Assembly: GCF_039969785.1 (NCBI RefSeq)
Contig: NZ_JBDVNC010000033.1
Span: 1 to 64,000, forward strand
DNA from: Shimia sp039969785
GTDB taxonomy: Bacteria; Pseudomonadota; Alphaproteobacteria; Rhodobacterales; Rhodobacteraceae
Direction of reading: 5' to 3'
DNA: 64,000 bases
This document shows positions 52,216-61,459 of this stretch, in pieces; position 1 is the first letter of the stretch, and every line of letters begins with the position of its first letter. The position numbers and the translations under genes are program-made. Under the pieces are notes generated by a model. It had not been told where the DNA came from. It made no database searches and worked only from the letters and a program-made list of their open reading frames with translations.

Positions 52216-54015
52216 TCAAAGCGGCGCGGTGGCACGCTCCAGCCAGATGCGGGTCTGATCATCCAGCCGTGCGCTCAACCGTGCGCGACACTCTGCGTGA
52301 TATGCATCGATCCAGTCGCGTTCCTGCGGGCTGAGCAGGTCGTGCATGATCAACCGACGGTCAATCGGCGCATAGGTCAGAGTGGTAAACTGCAGCATCT
52401 CGCGGTGATCATCCCCGCCGGGGAGGGCAGGGGCGTTTTCCACCACAATCAGGTTCTCAATGCGAATGCCAAAAGCGCCGGGGCGGTAATAGCCCGGCTC
52501 ATTGGACAGGATCATACCCGGCTCTAACGGAACATCGCTGACCCGGCTCAACCGCTGTGGGCCTTCGTGCACACACAGATAAGCGCCGACGCCGTGCCCA
52601 AGCCCATGGTCGAAATCCTGCCCCGCCATCCACAGGGGCAACCGCCCGATGGCTTCGATATGGCTGCCTGCCAACCCTTTGGGCCAACGCAGACGTGACA
52701 CGGCGATCATGCCCTGCAACACACGGGTAAAGGCGGTGCGTTCTTCCGTGCCCATATCTCCTACCGGCAAGGTGCGGGTGATGTCGGTGGTGCCATCCTG
52801 ATACTGTCCGCCACTGTCCAACACCAAAAGATCGCCCCGCGCCAGCGTGCGGTTTGACTCTTCGGTGACCCGGTAATGCATGATGGCACCATGCGGGCCG
52901 GTGCCCGATATCGTGTCAAAACTGATGTCCAAAAGTGCATTGCTCGCGCGCCGACAGTCTTCAAGTGTGGTGACGGCGTCAATCTCGGTGATGCCGCTGG
53001 TGGCATTATCGTCAAACCACGCCAGAAACTGGCTCACTGCAGCCCCGTCACGCAAATGCGCTTCGACCATGCCCGCAACTTCGGCGGCATTCTTGCGCGC
53101 CTTGGGCAGTGCACAGGGCTCAGGCCCCCAGTGGATCGCGATGCCTGCATCATCCAGCGTTTGGCGCACAGCAACCGGCACGCTGCCTTTGTCCAACTGT
53201 ACAGGCGCATCCACTGTTGCCAGATAAGGCAGAAAATCCTGCGGATCGTGCTGCTGAACGTCTGGCCCCAAATGACCGCGCACGGCCTCAAGCTTGGCAT
53301 CTGCCATAAACAACGCAACACTTGCGTCTGCGTGCAATACGGCAAACCCATGCGCCAACGGATTGCGCGGAATGTCCGCACCGCGGATGTTCAGCAACCA
53401 GGCAATGCTGTCCGGCAACGTCAAAACCGCCGCGCTGTGCCCGGCTTTGCTCAGCTCCGCCGCCAGCCGGGCACGTTTGTCGCCGTGAGGCTCGCCCGCA
53501 AATTCAATCGGATGCGCGCGCACCGGTGCCATTGGGGGGGCTGGCTGGTCGGGCCAGATCCGGTCAATCAGGTTGTCACCGGGCACCAATGTCACGCCAC
53601 TGCCGTCCAGCGCCTTTTGCAGCTCTTCAATCTGTCCAACCGTGTAAAGCCACGGATCAAAACCAATCCGCCCGCTGTTCAGATGATCCCTGATCCATGC
53701 GCCGGGTTTCACTTCGGGCCAATCCACAGGCGTGAAACATGTCGCCACCTGTTCCACCACCTGAACGCGATAGCGCCCATCAACAAACACACCCGCAATG
53801 TCTTCCAGAACCACACAAAATCCCGCCGATCCGGTGAAGCCGGTCAACCACGCCAACCGGTCATCGCGCGGCGCAACATATTCGCCCTGATGCGCATCGG
53901 CGCGTGGCACCAGATAGCCCTGCAATCCCGCGCGCGCCAGTTCAGCGCGCAAATCCGCCAGCCGTCCCGGCCCCTGATCCGGGCGTGCCAAAACCTCAAA
54001 ACTCTGAAACATCAC
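52216..54015 (-). CDS. Xaa-Pro aminopeptidase (M24B, aminopeptidase P family)
   Basis: The 599-residue protein is the long three-domain form. The C-terminal pita-bread domain has the metal ligands in LLVLDSGGQYQDGTTDITRT (two Asp), HGLGHGVGAYLCVHEGPQ (His), LSNEPGYY (Glu) and IRIENL (Glu). It cleaves N-terminal residues before proline. The start is one of two adjacent ATGs (54015 or 54012). A DUF427 gene follows on the same strand after 75 bases. Confidence 0.93.
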   Translation of the reverse strand: MMFQSFEVLARPDQGPGRLADLRAELARAGLQGYLVPRADAHQGEYVAPRDDRLAWLTGFTGSAGFCVVLEDIAGVFVDGRYRVQVVEQVATCFTPVDWPEVKPGAWIRDHLNSGRIGFDPWLYTVGQIEELQKALDGSGVTLVPGDNLIDRIWPDQPAPPMAPVRAHPIEFAGEPHGDKRARLAAELSKAGHSAAVLTLPDSIAWLLNIRGADIPRNPLAHGFAVLHADASVALFMADAKLEAVRGHLGPDVQQHDPQDFLPYLATVDAPVQLDKGSVPVAVRQTLDDAGIAIHWGPEPCALPKARKNAAEVAGMVEAHLRDGAAVSQFLAWFDDNATSGITEIDAVTTLEDCRRASNALLDISFDTISGTGPHGAIMHYRVTEESNRTLARGDLLVLDSGGQYQDGTTDITRTLPVGDMGTEERTAFTRVLQGMIAVSRLRWPKGLAGSHIEAIGRLPLWMAGQDFDHGLGHGVGAYLCVHEGPQRLSRVSDVPLEPGMILSNEPGYYRPGAFGIRIENLIVVENAPALPGGDDHREMLQFTTLTYAPIDRRLIMHDLLSPQERDWIDAYHAECRARLSARLDDQTRIWLERATAPL

Positions 54016-54146
54016 ATCCCTCCTGAACCGCTGACCTCACGCTATCGCCACCGCCCGTAAAGACAAGCGCCCATACCTTCAATTTGCCAAAAATACTTGG
54101 GGTGACTTGGCCAAAGGCCAAGAGGGGCAACGCCCCTCATGCCCGT

Positions 54147-56021
54147 CTATCCAGCGCGACGCAGACCCATGACACGGGCACGTGCGCGCGGGTCGGTATC
54201 AAACAACGCGGCCAGCTGTTCTGTCATCGCACCTGCCAGCTGTTCCACATCTGTGATCGTAACCGCGCGATCATAATACCGCGTCACATCATGGCCGATC
54301 CCAATCGCCAGCAACTCCACCTGACGGCGCTTTTCCACCATCGCGATCACGTCACGCAGGTGTTTTTCCAGATAATTGGCCGGGTTCACCGACAGGGTGC
54401 TGTCATCTACAGGCGCGCCATCTGAAATTACCATCAGGATTTTGCGCGCCTCATTGCGCGCCAGCATACGCCGATGCGCCCATTCCAGCGCCTCGCCGTC
54501 AATGTTTTCCTTCAGCAAGCCCTCTTTCATCATCAATCCAAGGTTCTGGCGCGACCGTCGCATCGGCGCATCGGCCTTTTTGTAGATGATGTGGCGCAGA
54601 TCGTTCAGGCGTCCGGGCTGTTGCGGGCGCCCGTCATTCAGCCACTTTTCGCGGCTCAGTCCACCTTTCCACGCGCGCGTGGTAAAGCCCAGAATTTCCA
54701 CCTTCACGTTGCACCGTTCCAGCGTACGCGCCAGAACATCAGCGCAAATCGCGGCAATCGAGATTGGCCGCCCGCGCATCGAGCCGGAATTGTCCAGCAG
54801 TAGCGTCACAACGGTATCGCGGAATTCGGTGTCTTTTTCGACCTTGAAACTCAGCGGGGTGGTTGGGTTTGCCACCACACGCGCCAGCCGTCCGGCGTCC
54901 AGAATGCCTTCTTCAAGGTCAAATTCCCAGGACCGGTTTTGTTGCGCCTGCAAGCGGCGCTGCAGTTTGTTGGCCAACCGGCTCACGGCGCCCTTCAATG
55001 GCTCCAGCTGTTGATCCAGATAGGCGCGCAACCGTTCCAGTTCGACCGGTTCCGCCAGATCTTCTGCGGCAATCTCTTCGTCATTGCGCGGATCAAAAAC
55101 GTTATAATCCGGGTCCGCTTCGGAAAACGGTGGGGGAGGGGGCGGGTCCAGCGGCGCTTCGCCCTCTGGCATCTCGGCCTCTTCGCCCATTTCATCCTCG
55201 GCCATGTCATCCATTGTGACCTGAGCTTCGGACATGTCCTGTTGGTCTTCCTGAGACTGCTCGGGATTGGCTTCGCTTTCTTCTTGGCTATCGTCCTGAC
55301 CAGAGCTGTCCGGATCGTCGGTATCGTCCGAATTGTCTTCGGCCTCATTCTCTTGATCATCGTCCATTTCATCAGGATCTTCGCCGAGCTGGTCGCCATA
55401 GCCCAGATCTTCGATGATCTGGCGGGCAAATTTGGCAAAACCTTTCTGGTCGGACAGCATGTCCTGCAAATCGTCCAGATGATCGCCTGCGCTTTGTTCG
55501 ATGAACCCGCGCCACAGCTGCATGACATTTGCCGCCCCGGTTGGCAGATCACGCCCGGTGGCCAGATGCCGGATCAGATATCCTGCCGCGACGGGCAGGG
55601 GGGCTTCTTGCGTTGACGTCAGATCGCCATAGCCACGCCCGGTGGCCTCATGTGCGATTTTGACATCGATGTTGCTGGCTGTGCCGGGCATGTCGCGCGC
55701 GCCCATGGCCTCGCATCGGGCGGTTTCCATCGCTTCATAAAGCTCGCGCGCAATGCCCTGTTGGGGGGCATAGCGGGCGTGGGTGCCATCGTCGTGGTAT
55801 TTGCGCTGCAACGCCAGCGCATCGGCAGTGCCGCGCGCCAACAGCACTTCGTCCCGGCTCATGCGGCGGCTGACCTGAGGCAGGCGCATTGAATCACCCG
55901 ACACCCCTGCGGGGTCGACCGTGTAGGTAACGTTCAGCTCCGGGTCGTCAGCCATCACTTTTGTGGCTTCGGCCAGCGCCTTTTTGAACGGATCAGCGGG
56001 GTTGTCAGACTTGGTGCTCAT
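54147..56021 (-). CDS. cobT: Cobaltochelatase subunit CobT
   Basis: The 624-residue protein has an N-terminal helical domain, a very acidic Asp/Glu/Gln-rich linker (about 215-310) ending in a proline run, and a C-terminal von Willebrand A domain with the MIDAS motif LDNSGSMRG and TVSVIS-like strands. CobT with CobS and CobN inserts cobalt in aerobic cobalamin synthesis. The start at 56021 is preferred over 56072 because MSTKSDNPADPF matches the family. cobS lies 1.3 kb upstream on the same strand. Confidence 0.93.
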   Translation of the reverse strand: MSTKSDNPADPFKKALAEATKVMADDPELNVTYTVDPAGVSGDSMRLPQVSRRMSRDEVLLARGTADALALQRKYHDDGTHARYAPQQGIARELYEAMETARCEAMGARDMPGTASNIDVKIAHEATGRGYGDLTSTQEAPLPVAAGYLIRHLATGRDLPTGAANVMQLWRGFIEQSAGDHLDDLQDMLSDQKGFAKFARQIIEDLGYGDQLGEDPDEMDDDQENEAEDNSDDTDDPDSSGQDDSQEESEANPEQSQEDQQDMSEAQVTMDDMAEDEMGEEAEMPEGEAPLDPPPPPPFSEADPDYNVFDPRNDEEIAAEDLAEPVELERLRAYLDQQLEPLKGAVSRLANKLQRRLQAQQNRSWEFDLEEGILDAGRLARVVANPTTPLSFKVEKDTEFRDTVVTLLLDNSGSMRGRPISIAAICADVLARTLERCNVKVEILGFTTRAWKGGLSREKWLNDGRPQQPGRLNDLRHIIYKKADAPMRRSRQNLGLMMKEGLLKENIDGEALEWAHRRMLARNEARKILMVISDGAPVDDSTLSVNPANYLEKHLRDVIAMVEKRRQVELLAIGIGHDVTRYYDRAVTITDVEQLAGAMTEQLAALFDTDPRARARVMGLRRAG

Positions 56022-56093
56022 ACTTTGTGATAAATCACGGGTTGTGACCCTTGCGCAAGTCACGAATCCCACAGCAGCAGCGCGATTTGCGGC

Positions 56094-56495
56094 TCAGCTC
56101 AGCAATTGTGCACGGCAGCTTTCGACGTTGCGCAACGCCAGCGTGCGGGCATTGTCCGCGCGACGGTCCTGTGTTGCAAATGTCGCCTGTGTCAGCAAAG
56201 CCGCCTGCGCCATTTTCGCCTCTACACGCCAGTTCAAAACGGTGCGTCCCTGATCCGGCGGCATCATTGCATCTATGATGTCCAGCACGGCCAGTCGCTC
56301 TTGAGAAATTCGGTCTGCGGCTGCGCCATCAAACATCCACTGAAACTCCATTTCCGCAGACAAACGTCCGGCGCAGGTGGCAAAGAACTGCAGAGGATCA
56401 GACGTTATTAGGGATTGGGAGAGCGCGGCTGGTCCTATGGGCGCAACCGCCGCGCTCAACACCAAAGAACTCAGTATTGTCTTGATACTGCCCAT
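56094..56495 (-). CDS. Secreted protein of unknown function
   Basis: The 133-residue protein has a signal peptide (LSSLVLSAAVAPIGPAALSQ) and a mature helical part with a cysteine pair (C41 in ATCAGRLSAEME and one near the end in VESCRAQLL) that could form a disulfide. I do not recognise the family. It lies between cobT and the racemase-like gene on the same strand. Confidence 0.6.
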   Translation of the reverse strand: MGSIKTILSSLVLSAAVAPIGPAALSQSLITSDPLQFFATCAGRLSAEMEFQWMFDGAAADRISQERLAVLDIIDAMMPPDQGRTVLNWRVEAKMAQAALLTQATFATQDRRADNARTLALRNVESCRAQLLS

Positions 56496-56668
56496 CCTTT
56501 GATCTTTGAGCAGAATAATGTGCCGGGCAAGTGTGCATTGTGAGAAAACTGACCCAAAATCGCGCTGTCACGGGAACGTGAGCGCTGCCCTTACGTCAAC
56601 TTTTTTGCATAAGCAGAAAGAAGACTCGTAAGGAAACCAATAAGTTGAGTGCGCGACCTTAGAGGCGG

Positions 56669-57373
56669 TCAGAGTGTGGTCAGGCCATCCTTGCCGCACG
56701 CCAGTCGTGCCAACACATCAACATGCACGTCCAGCGCATCAATCACCCGATAACCGGGGGCCTGGCCATCAAATGCCAGATTGAGATCCGTCCCGGCCAG
56801 AACAACCGCGTCTGCGCCCCGATCGCGCACCAACCGTGCGCCCGCGTCTAGAAACACCGCGCGCTGATCAGCGGCGCAAATGCCTGCAACGGCCATGTCC
56901 TGATAGGTTTGACCCAATGTGTCGATTTCCGGCTCCAGCGCCACAGCGCGGGTTTTGGTCAATTGGCCATACAACTTGGTGCGCATGACCACGCCAGTGC
57001 CCAGTAAGCCGACAGTTTGCAGATCCTGCGCTGCGAAATACGCATCCAGCGGCGTGACAGCCGAAATCAGCGGCAGCGGCGACAGTGCCACCGTTTCTTC
57101 GAAACAAAAATGGCCGCCCAAGGATGTAATCGCCGCGCAATCACATCCGGCGTTTTTCAGTTGATGCAAAAGCGTCGCATAGACCTGTGCCTGAGACGCC
57201 CGGTCATCGGCAAGGTTGTTGCGGATGAGTTCGTGCACATCGCCATGCACGATGGTCAATTGCAAACCGCCGCCCATGGTGTCCACGGCGGCGGTCAGTT
57301 TTTGATAATAAACGACGGTCGCGGCAACACCGATGCCGCCGATCAGACCGATATGTAACGGTTTGCCGATCAG
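56669..57373 (-). CDS. Aspartate/glutamate racemase-family protein with non-canonical start and missing catalytic cysteines
   Basis: The reading frame shows the family start IGLIGGIGVAATVVYYQKL, the segments GVVMRTKLYGQL and VLAGTDLNLAFDGQ, and the end RVIDALDVHVDVLA. The two positions that are cysteines in true racemases (CTNT and GCTE motifs) read ITSLGG and AGTD, so ordinary racemisation is unlikely. No ATG, GTG or TTG lies in frame before the conserved start. The first such codon is a GTG at 57286, inside the fold. A CTG at 57373 overlaps the cobS stop as CTGA, and I use it here as the likeliest start. Confidence 0.7.
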   Translation of the reverse strand: MIGKPLHIGLIGGIGVAATVVYYQKLTAAVDTMGGGLQLTIVHGDVHELIRNNLADDRASQAQVYATLLHQLKNAGCDCAAITSLGGHFCFEETVALSPLPLISAVTPLDAYFAAQDLQTVGLLGTGVVMRTKLYGQLTKTRAVALEPEIDTLGQTYQDMAVAGICAADQRAVFLDAGARLVRDRGADAVVLAGTDLNLAFDGQAPGYRVIDALDVHVDVLARLACGKDGLTTL

Positions 57374-58344
57374 CCCAGGCTGACGCTGGCCGCGCTTTCT
57401 GGCAGCTCTTCGTCAAAACAACGCTGATAGAACTCGGCCACGGTCTGGCGTTCCAGTTCGTCACATTTGTTCAGGAAACTCAGGCGGAACGCATAGCCGA
57501 CATTGCGGAAAATCTCGGCGTTCAGGGCCCAGTTGATCACTGTCCGCGGTGACATCACAGTGGACAAATCGCCATTCATAAATGCCGTCCGGCTGAGCGA
57601 GGCCACGGTGACCATCTGGCTGACAATTTTGCGCCCTTCGGCGGTGTTGTAATGCGGCGCCTTGGACAGAACGATGGCGGTTTCCGCGTCGTGGCTCAGA
57701 TAGTTGAGCGTGGCAACCAGCGACCAACGGTCCATCTGGGCCTGGTTGATCTGCTGTGTGCCGTGATAGAGGCCAGTTGTATCGCCCAGACCAACGGTGT
57801 TGGATGTGGCAAACAGACGGAAATAAGGGTTCGGCGTGATCACTTCGTTCTGATCCAGCAGGGTCAGCTTGCCGTCATGTTCCAGCACGCGCTGGATCAC
57901 AAACATAACATCCGCGCGGCCCGCATCATATTCGTCAAAAACGATGGCTGTGTTGTTGCGCAGCGCCCAGGGCAGAATGCCTTCGTGGAATTCAGTAACC
58001 TGTTTGCCGTCGCGCAATTTGATCGCGTCTTTGCCGATCAGGTCGATCCGGCTGATGTGGCTGTCAAGGTTCACACGCACACAGGGCCAGTTCAGACGGG
58101 CGGCGACCTGTTCGATATGGGTCGACTTACCTGTGCCGTGATAGCCCTGGATCATAACGCGGCGGTTATGCGCAAAGCCCGCAAGGATCGCCAACGTCGT
58201 GTCGGGATCAAACTTGTAAGTCGGGTCGATTTCGGGAACGCGATCGCCGCGCTCTTCAAAGCCACGCACCTTCATGTCGGTGTCGATGCCAAACACGTCC
58301 CGAACCAGAATATCCTCGGTGGGTTTTGCGTTGGTATCTGTCAT
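57370..58344 (-). CDS. cobS: Cobaltochelatase subunit CobS
   Basis: The 324-residue AAA+ ATPase shows the Walker A GYHGTGKSTHIEQ, the Walker B IVFDEYDAGRADVMF, sensor FATSNTVGLGDTTGLYHGT, and WALNAEIFRNVGYAFRLSFL at the end. It drives cobalt insertion with CobT and CobN. The start at 58344 (MTDTNAKPTED) is chosen over an upstream ATG six codons earlier. A racemase-like and a secreted-protein gene separate it from cobT. Confidence 0.95.
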   Translation of the reverse strand: MTDTNAKPTEDILVRDVFGIDTDMKVRGFEERGDRVPEIDPTYKFDPDTTLAILAGFAHNRRVMIQGYHGTGKSTHIEQVAARLNWPCVRVNLDSHISRIDLIGKDAIKLRDGKQVTEFHEGILPWALRNNTAIVFDEYDAGRADVMFVIQRVLEHDGKLTLLDQNEVITPNPYFRLFATSNTVGLGDTTGLYHGTQQINQAQMDRWSLVATLNYLSHDAETAIVLSKAPHYNTAEGRKIVSQMVTVASLSRTAFMNGDLSTVMSPRTVINWALNAEIFRNVGYAFRLSFLNKCDELERQTVAEFYQRCFDEELPESAASVSLG

Positions 58345-58659
58345 CTGAGTTATCCTTGTCACACCGGCCGAATTATGCTGCCCAAATTTCCTCGACCAAA
58401 ATCATTGGCCCTGTTCATCGGCCTGTCGTGCACGAAATTGCAGCGGATCACAAGAGAAATGAGACCCAACACGCGGTGGCAAATTCAGGGCGGTGAATTG
58501 AAGGATTTGACGCTGGTCGAGGGGCAGATCAGCGCAACGCAAAATGGAATTAGCGGCGCAATTCACAATCGATTAATAGCGAGGATGCCCACTAAAAACG
58601 AAAAAAAATGACATACGCCCGAAAAAACGATAAAAAGCATCTGGGACAGGAGGGACGAT
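58345..58659. other. Intergenic region between cobS and the metallo-beta-lactamase-fold gene
   Basis: These 315 bases hold the divergent promoters. A 78-codon frame at 58375-58611 (+) starts MLPKFPRPKSLALFIG but has no ribosome site and mixed codon use, and I do not call it a gene. The A-rich end (58600-58640) lies before the rightward gene, whose ribosome site GGAGGG is at about 58649. Confidence 0.4.
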
Positions 58660-59724
58660 ATGAAACATGTAAAGAGACTTGGACTAGGTGGCGCTGTGAT
58701 AGCGGGCCTGATGGCGGCGTCTGGTGCGGCGGTTGCGGCACCTTGCCTTGATGTTATTTTGACGGGTGTTCAGGGCGGGCCGCCGGTATTTCGGGGCCAG
58801 GCCGGAGCGGGCACATTGGTGCGCTATGGCAGCGAAGAAAACAATTGTTCGGACGTTATGCTGCAATTTGACACTGGCCGGGGCACCACGCAGCAACTTT
58901 CAAAACTGGGCGTGCCTGCCGGAAAAATTAACGCTGTATTCCTGACGCATGTCCATTCGGATCACTCCGAAGGGCTGGCGGATCTGATGCAGCTGCGGTG
59001 GCATTTCGGGTCTGCAGGACCCAAAGTGGACATGGTGTGCAGCGATGATGTGACCACGCCCAAAGGCTACACAATGAGCTGTCGTGCCTATGGTGAAAAC
59101 ATTGGTGCGGCGCTGATTGCGTCTGGCGAAATGGCACAGCGGTTGGCGGAAAACCCCAAACGTCTGCCCGGTGGACCGGCTGACCTCTTGAATATTATGA
59201 CCTTTTCGCCAGGCGACGACCCCGGCACAGTTTGGGAAAAGGGCGATGTCAAAGTGTCGGCGATCAAGTCACGCCATGTTGCGGGACATGCGTCTTACCG
59301 CGTGGATACGCCCGCAGGCAGCGTGGTTATCGGTGGCGATGCCGGAAACGATACGCCCAAACCGCCACGTGACAGCTCTACCTCGGCTCAGGTTGAAAAG
59401 CTGGCACAGGGCGCAGATGTTGTTGTGCATTCCGTGATCCATCCGATCATGGGACCAGACGGTGTGTCAGGATTTCCACCTCCGATCTATTACCGTCAAT
59501 CAACCGCCACGGATCTCGGAGCGTTGTCCAAGCGAGCCGGGGTCAAGCATCTGATGCTGACGCACCATATTCCACCGCTGGGCGCGCCAAGGCAGGGACC
59601 TTATCCCGTGTCCAAGACCGGCCTGACCGCCGATGACTATATTGGCGCGGTACGTGACAGCGGCTATGAAGGTGACGTTGTTGTTGGGCCGGACCTGACC
59701 AAACTGCGACTTGTCGCGGAATAA
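58660..59724 (+). CDS. Secreted metallo-beta-lactamase-fold hydrolase
   Basis: The 354-residue protein has a signal peptide (AGLMAASGAAVAA) and the metal motif H97-V-H99-S-D101-H102 in LTHVHSDHSEG, followed by AIKSRHVAGHASYRV, VVIGGDAGND and LTHHIPPLGAP with further ligands. It resembles periplasmic RNase Z-like hydrolases of unknown substrate. GGAGGG lies before the ATG. The msrB gene follows after 109 bases. Confidence 0.88.
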   Translation: MKHVKRLGLGGAVIAGLMAASGAAVAAPCLDVILTGVQGGPPVFRGQAGAGTLVRYGSEENNCSDVMLQFDTGRGTTQQLSKLGVPAGKINAVFLTHVHSDHSEGLADLMQLRWHFGSAGPKVDMVCSDDVTTPKGYTMSCRAYGENIGAALIASGEMAQRLAENPKRLPGGPADLLNIMTFSPGDDPGTVWEKGDVKVSAIKSRHVAGHASYRVDTPAGSVVIGGDAGNDTPKPPRDSSTSAQVEKLAQGADVVVHSVIHPIMGPDGVSGFPPPIYYRQSTATDLGALSKRAGVKHLMLTHHIPPLGAPRQGPYPVSKTGLTADDYIGAVRDSGYEGDVVVGPDLTKLRLVAE

Positions 59725-59833
59725 AAAACAGGCACGGCTGCGGAATGTGTCAATCTTCTCACGCAGCCGTGCACAGGCTTTTATTGCCGTTTCCTCAAAG
59801 GCAACACATGTTGATCTGATAGGAGGACACAAC

Positions 59834-60292
59834 ATGAATCGTCGCTATTTTCTTGCGAGCGTTGCCGCAGCAACCCTGACACCACAATTCGCCAGCGCCG
59901 CCGCGTTTGAAGTCACCCGCACAGATGCGGAATGGCGCGCCATGTTATCGTCTCTGGAATATAAGGTCATGCGTCAGGAAGGGACCGAGCGCGCGGGCAC
60001 ATCACCGCTGGACAAGGTCACCGCCAAAGGCAAATACCACTGCCGTGGATGTGATCTGCCGCTCTATTCGTCGCGTCACAAATACGACAGCGGCACCGGC
60101 TGGCCAAGTTTCTACAAAGCGCTGAACAAAGCTGTGGACACCAAGCCGGACCGGCGCTGGTTGTCTGTTCATACCGAGGTGCATTGCCGCCGTTGCGGTT
60201 CACATCTGGGGCATATCTTTGATGATGGGCCCAAACCAACTGGCAAACGCCACTGCATAAATGGTGTGTCGCTGGTGTTCAAAGCGGCTTAA
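59834..60292 (+). CDS. msrB: Secreted peptide-methionine (R)-S-oxide reductase MsrB
   Basis: The 152-residue enzyme has a Tat-like export signal (NRRYFLASVAAATLTP). Zinc ligands are C70, C73 (CRGC), C118 and C121 (CRRC), and the catalytic C141 lies in RHCINGVSL. It repairs oxidised methionine in periplasmic proteins. TAGGAGGAC precedes the ATG. A perfect hairpin terminator follows. Confidence 0.93.
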   Translation: MNRRYFLASVAAATLTPQFASAAAFEVTRTDAEWRAMLSSLEYKVMRQEGTERAGTSPLDKVTAKGKYHCRGCDLPLYSSRHKYDSGTGWPSFYKALNKAVDTKPDRRWLSVHTEVHCRRCGSHLGHIFDDGPKPTGKRHCINGVSLVFKAA

Positions 60293-60309
60293 CAAAAGGT
60301 CTGTCGCAA

Positions 60310-60345
60310 AAGGCCCGGGCGGAATGCCCGGGCCTTATTGATTTT
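60310..60345. terminator. Strong hairpin between convergent genes
   Basis: AAGGCCCGGGC (60310-60320) and GCCCGGGCCTT (60326-60336) form a perfect 11-base stem with a GGAAT loop, followed by ATTGATTTTT. It sits between msrB (+) and the response regulator (-), and could end transcripts from both sides. Confidence 0.7.
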
Positions 60346-60357
60346 TGGCTGCGTGCC

Positions 60358-61068
60358 TTAGTGTTTTGCCTCGTTGGGCGTCATCACATACCGATATCCC
60401 AAGCCATACAGTGTTTCGATCGAGTCAAACGTCGGATCAACCTTGCGCAGTTTCAGACGGATGCGCTTGATCTGGCTGTCGATGCTGCGGTCAGTGACAT
60501 AGATGTCGTCACCATATGCAATATCCAGCACTTTGGACCGGCTGAACACGACGTTCGGACGTTGCGCGATGATCCACAGCACATTGAATTCAGTGACCGT
60601 CAATTGCACGGGATGATCGTTCCACGTCACCAGATGACAGTCGCGATCCATGTGCAACGCACCGCGGGTTAGCGCAGCACCTTCGCCAGTGGGCACAGAC
60701 ACGGCCTCGGGTTTGCGGCGCAAACAGGCGCGGACCCGTTCCACCAAAACGCGTGGCGAATAGGGTTTCTGCATGTAATCATCCGCACCCAGGCGCAACC
60801 CCATGGCTTCGTCTACATCCGAGCTCTCGCCGCTCAGGAACATGACCGGCAGGTTGGATGTTTCACGAATGCGGCGCAGCACTTCGAACCCGTCGATGTC
60901 CGGCATTTGAACGTCCAGAACCGCAAGGTCGGGCTTGGATCTGTTGATGGTCTGCAGCGCCCGTTTCGGGTCAGTAAAGCTGCGTACGGTGTGTCCTTCG
61001 TTTTCCAGCAGCGCCGAAACAGAAGTCAGGACGGAACGGTCGTCATCGACCAGAACGAGTTGAGCCAT
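60358..61068 (-). CDS. OmpR-family response regulator, ChvI-like
   Basis: The 236-residue protein has a receiver domain with D8-D9-D10, the phosphoacceptor D52, and K in YMQKPYS. A winged-helix DNA-binding domain follows at about 130-232, with LTVTEFNVLWIIAQRPN, DRSIDSQIKRIRLKLRK and TLYGLGYRYV. The closest type I recognise is ChvI, which controls envelope and acid responses in alphaproteobacteria, but no ChvG kinase or HPr genes are adjacent. A small gene of 70 codons precedes it by 13 bases and is probably cotranscribed. Confidence 0.88.
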   Translation of the reverse strand: MAQLVLVDDDRSVLTSVSALLENEGHTVRSFTDPKRALQTINRSKPDLAVLDVQMPDIDGFEVLRRIRETSNLPVMFLSGESSDVDEAMGLRLGADDYMQKPYSPRVLVERVRACLRRKPEAVSVPTGEGAALTRGALHMDRDCHLVTWNDHPVQLTVTEFNVLWIIAQRPNVVFSRSKVLDIAYGDDIYVTDRSIDSQIKRIRLKLRKVDPTFDSIETLYGLGYRYVMTPNEAKH

Positions 61069-61081
61069 GGTGGTGCTCCTT

Positions 61082-61294
61082 TCAATAAAAGTTGGACGCC
61101 TTGCCGGCGTGGACCAGATAGAACAAGTTGTGATTTGTCCGCTCAAGACGAGCTTCGCGGTGATTTTCAGCGGTAATCGCGACCGGTTCAGGCAGGTTTG
61201 CTGCGAACATCGGTTTGATCATGGCGTCAAAAAAGGCTGTTGTATAAGAGGCTGGTGGTTGCGGTCGACACAAGCCCATCGGTTGAATAGTCAT
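61082..61294 (-). CDS. Small protein of unknown function upstream of the response regulator
   Basis: The 70-residue protein starts MTIQPMGLCRPQPPASYTTA and has an amphipathic middle and the end GKASNFY. GGGGGAAACCA precedes the ATG, a good ribosome site. Its stop is 13 bases from the regulator start, and the regulator's AGGAG lies in that gap, so they likely share a transcript. I do not recognise it. Confidence 0.5.
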   Translation of the reverse strand: MTIQPMGLCRPQPPASYTTAFFDAMIKPMFAANLPEPVAITAENHREARLERTNHNLFYLVHAGKASNFY

Positions 61295-61459
61295 TTGGTT
61301 TCCCCCAAGTGTTCAAGGCCTTACGGCCCATTGCGCCCGGTGGGGGGTGCGATTTGTCTTTGCGTTCCCTCCGGTTCATTAGACATATGGGGTGGTTTCT
61401 GCCTTAATGATTTGGGGAAGCTGCCAGAAATTTGGGAATTCTCGCCAATATAGCGGAAT

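Noticed and set aside
58375..58611. A 78-codon frame between cobS and the metallo-beta-lactamase-fold gene
   Set aside because: It has no ribosome site, mixed codon use and no recognisable motif, and it occupies the space needed for two divergent promoters.
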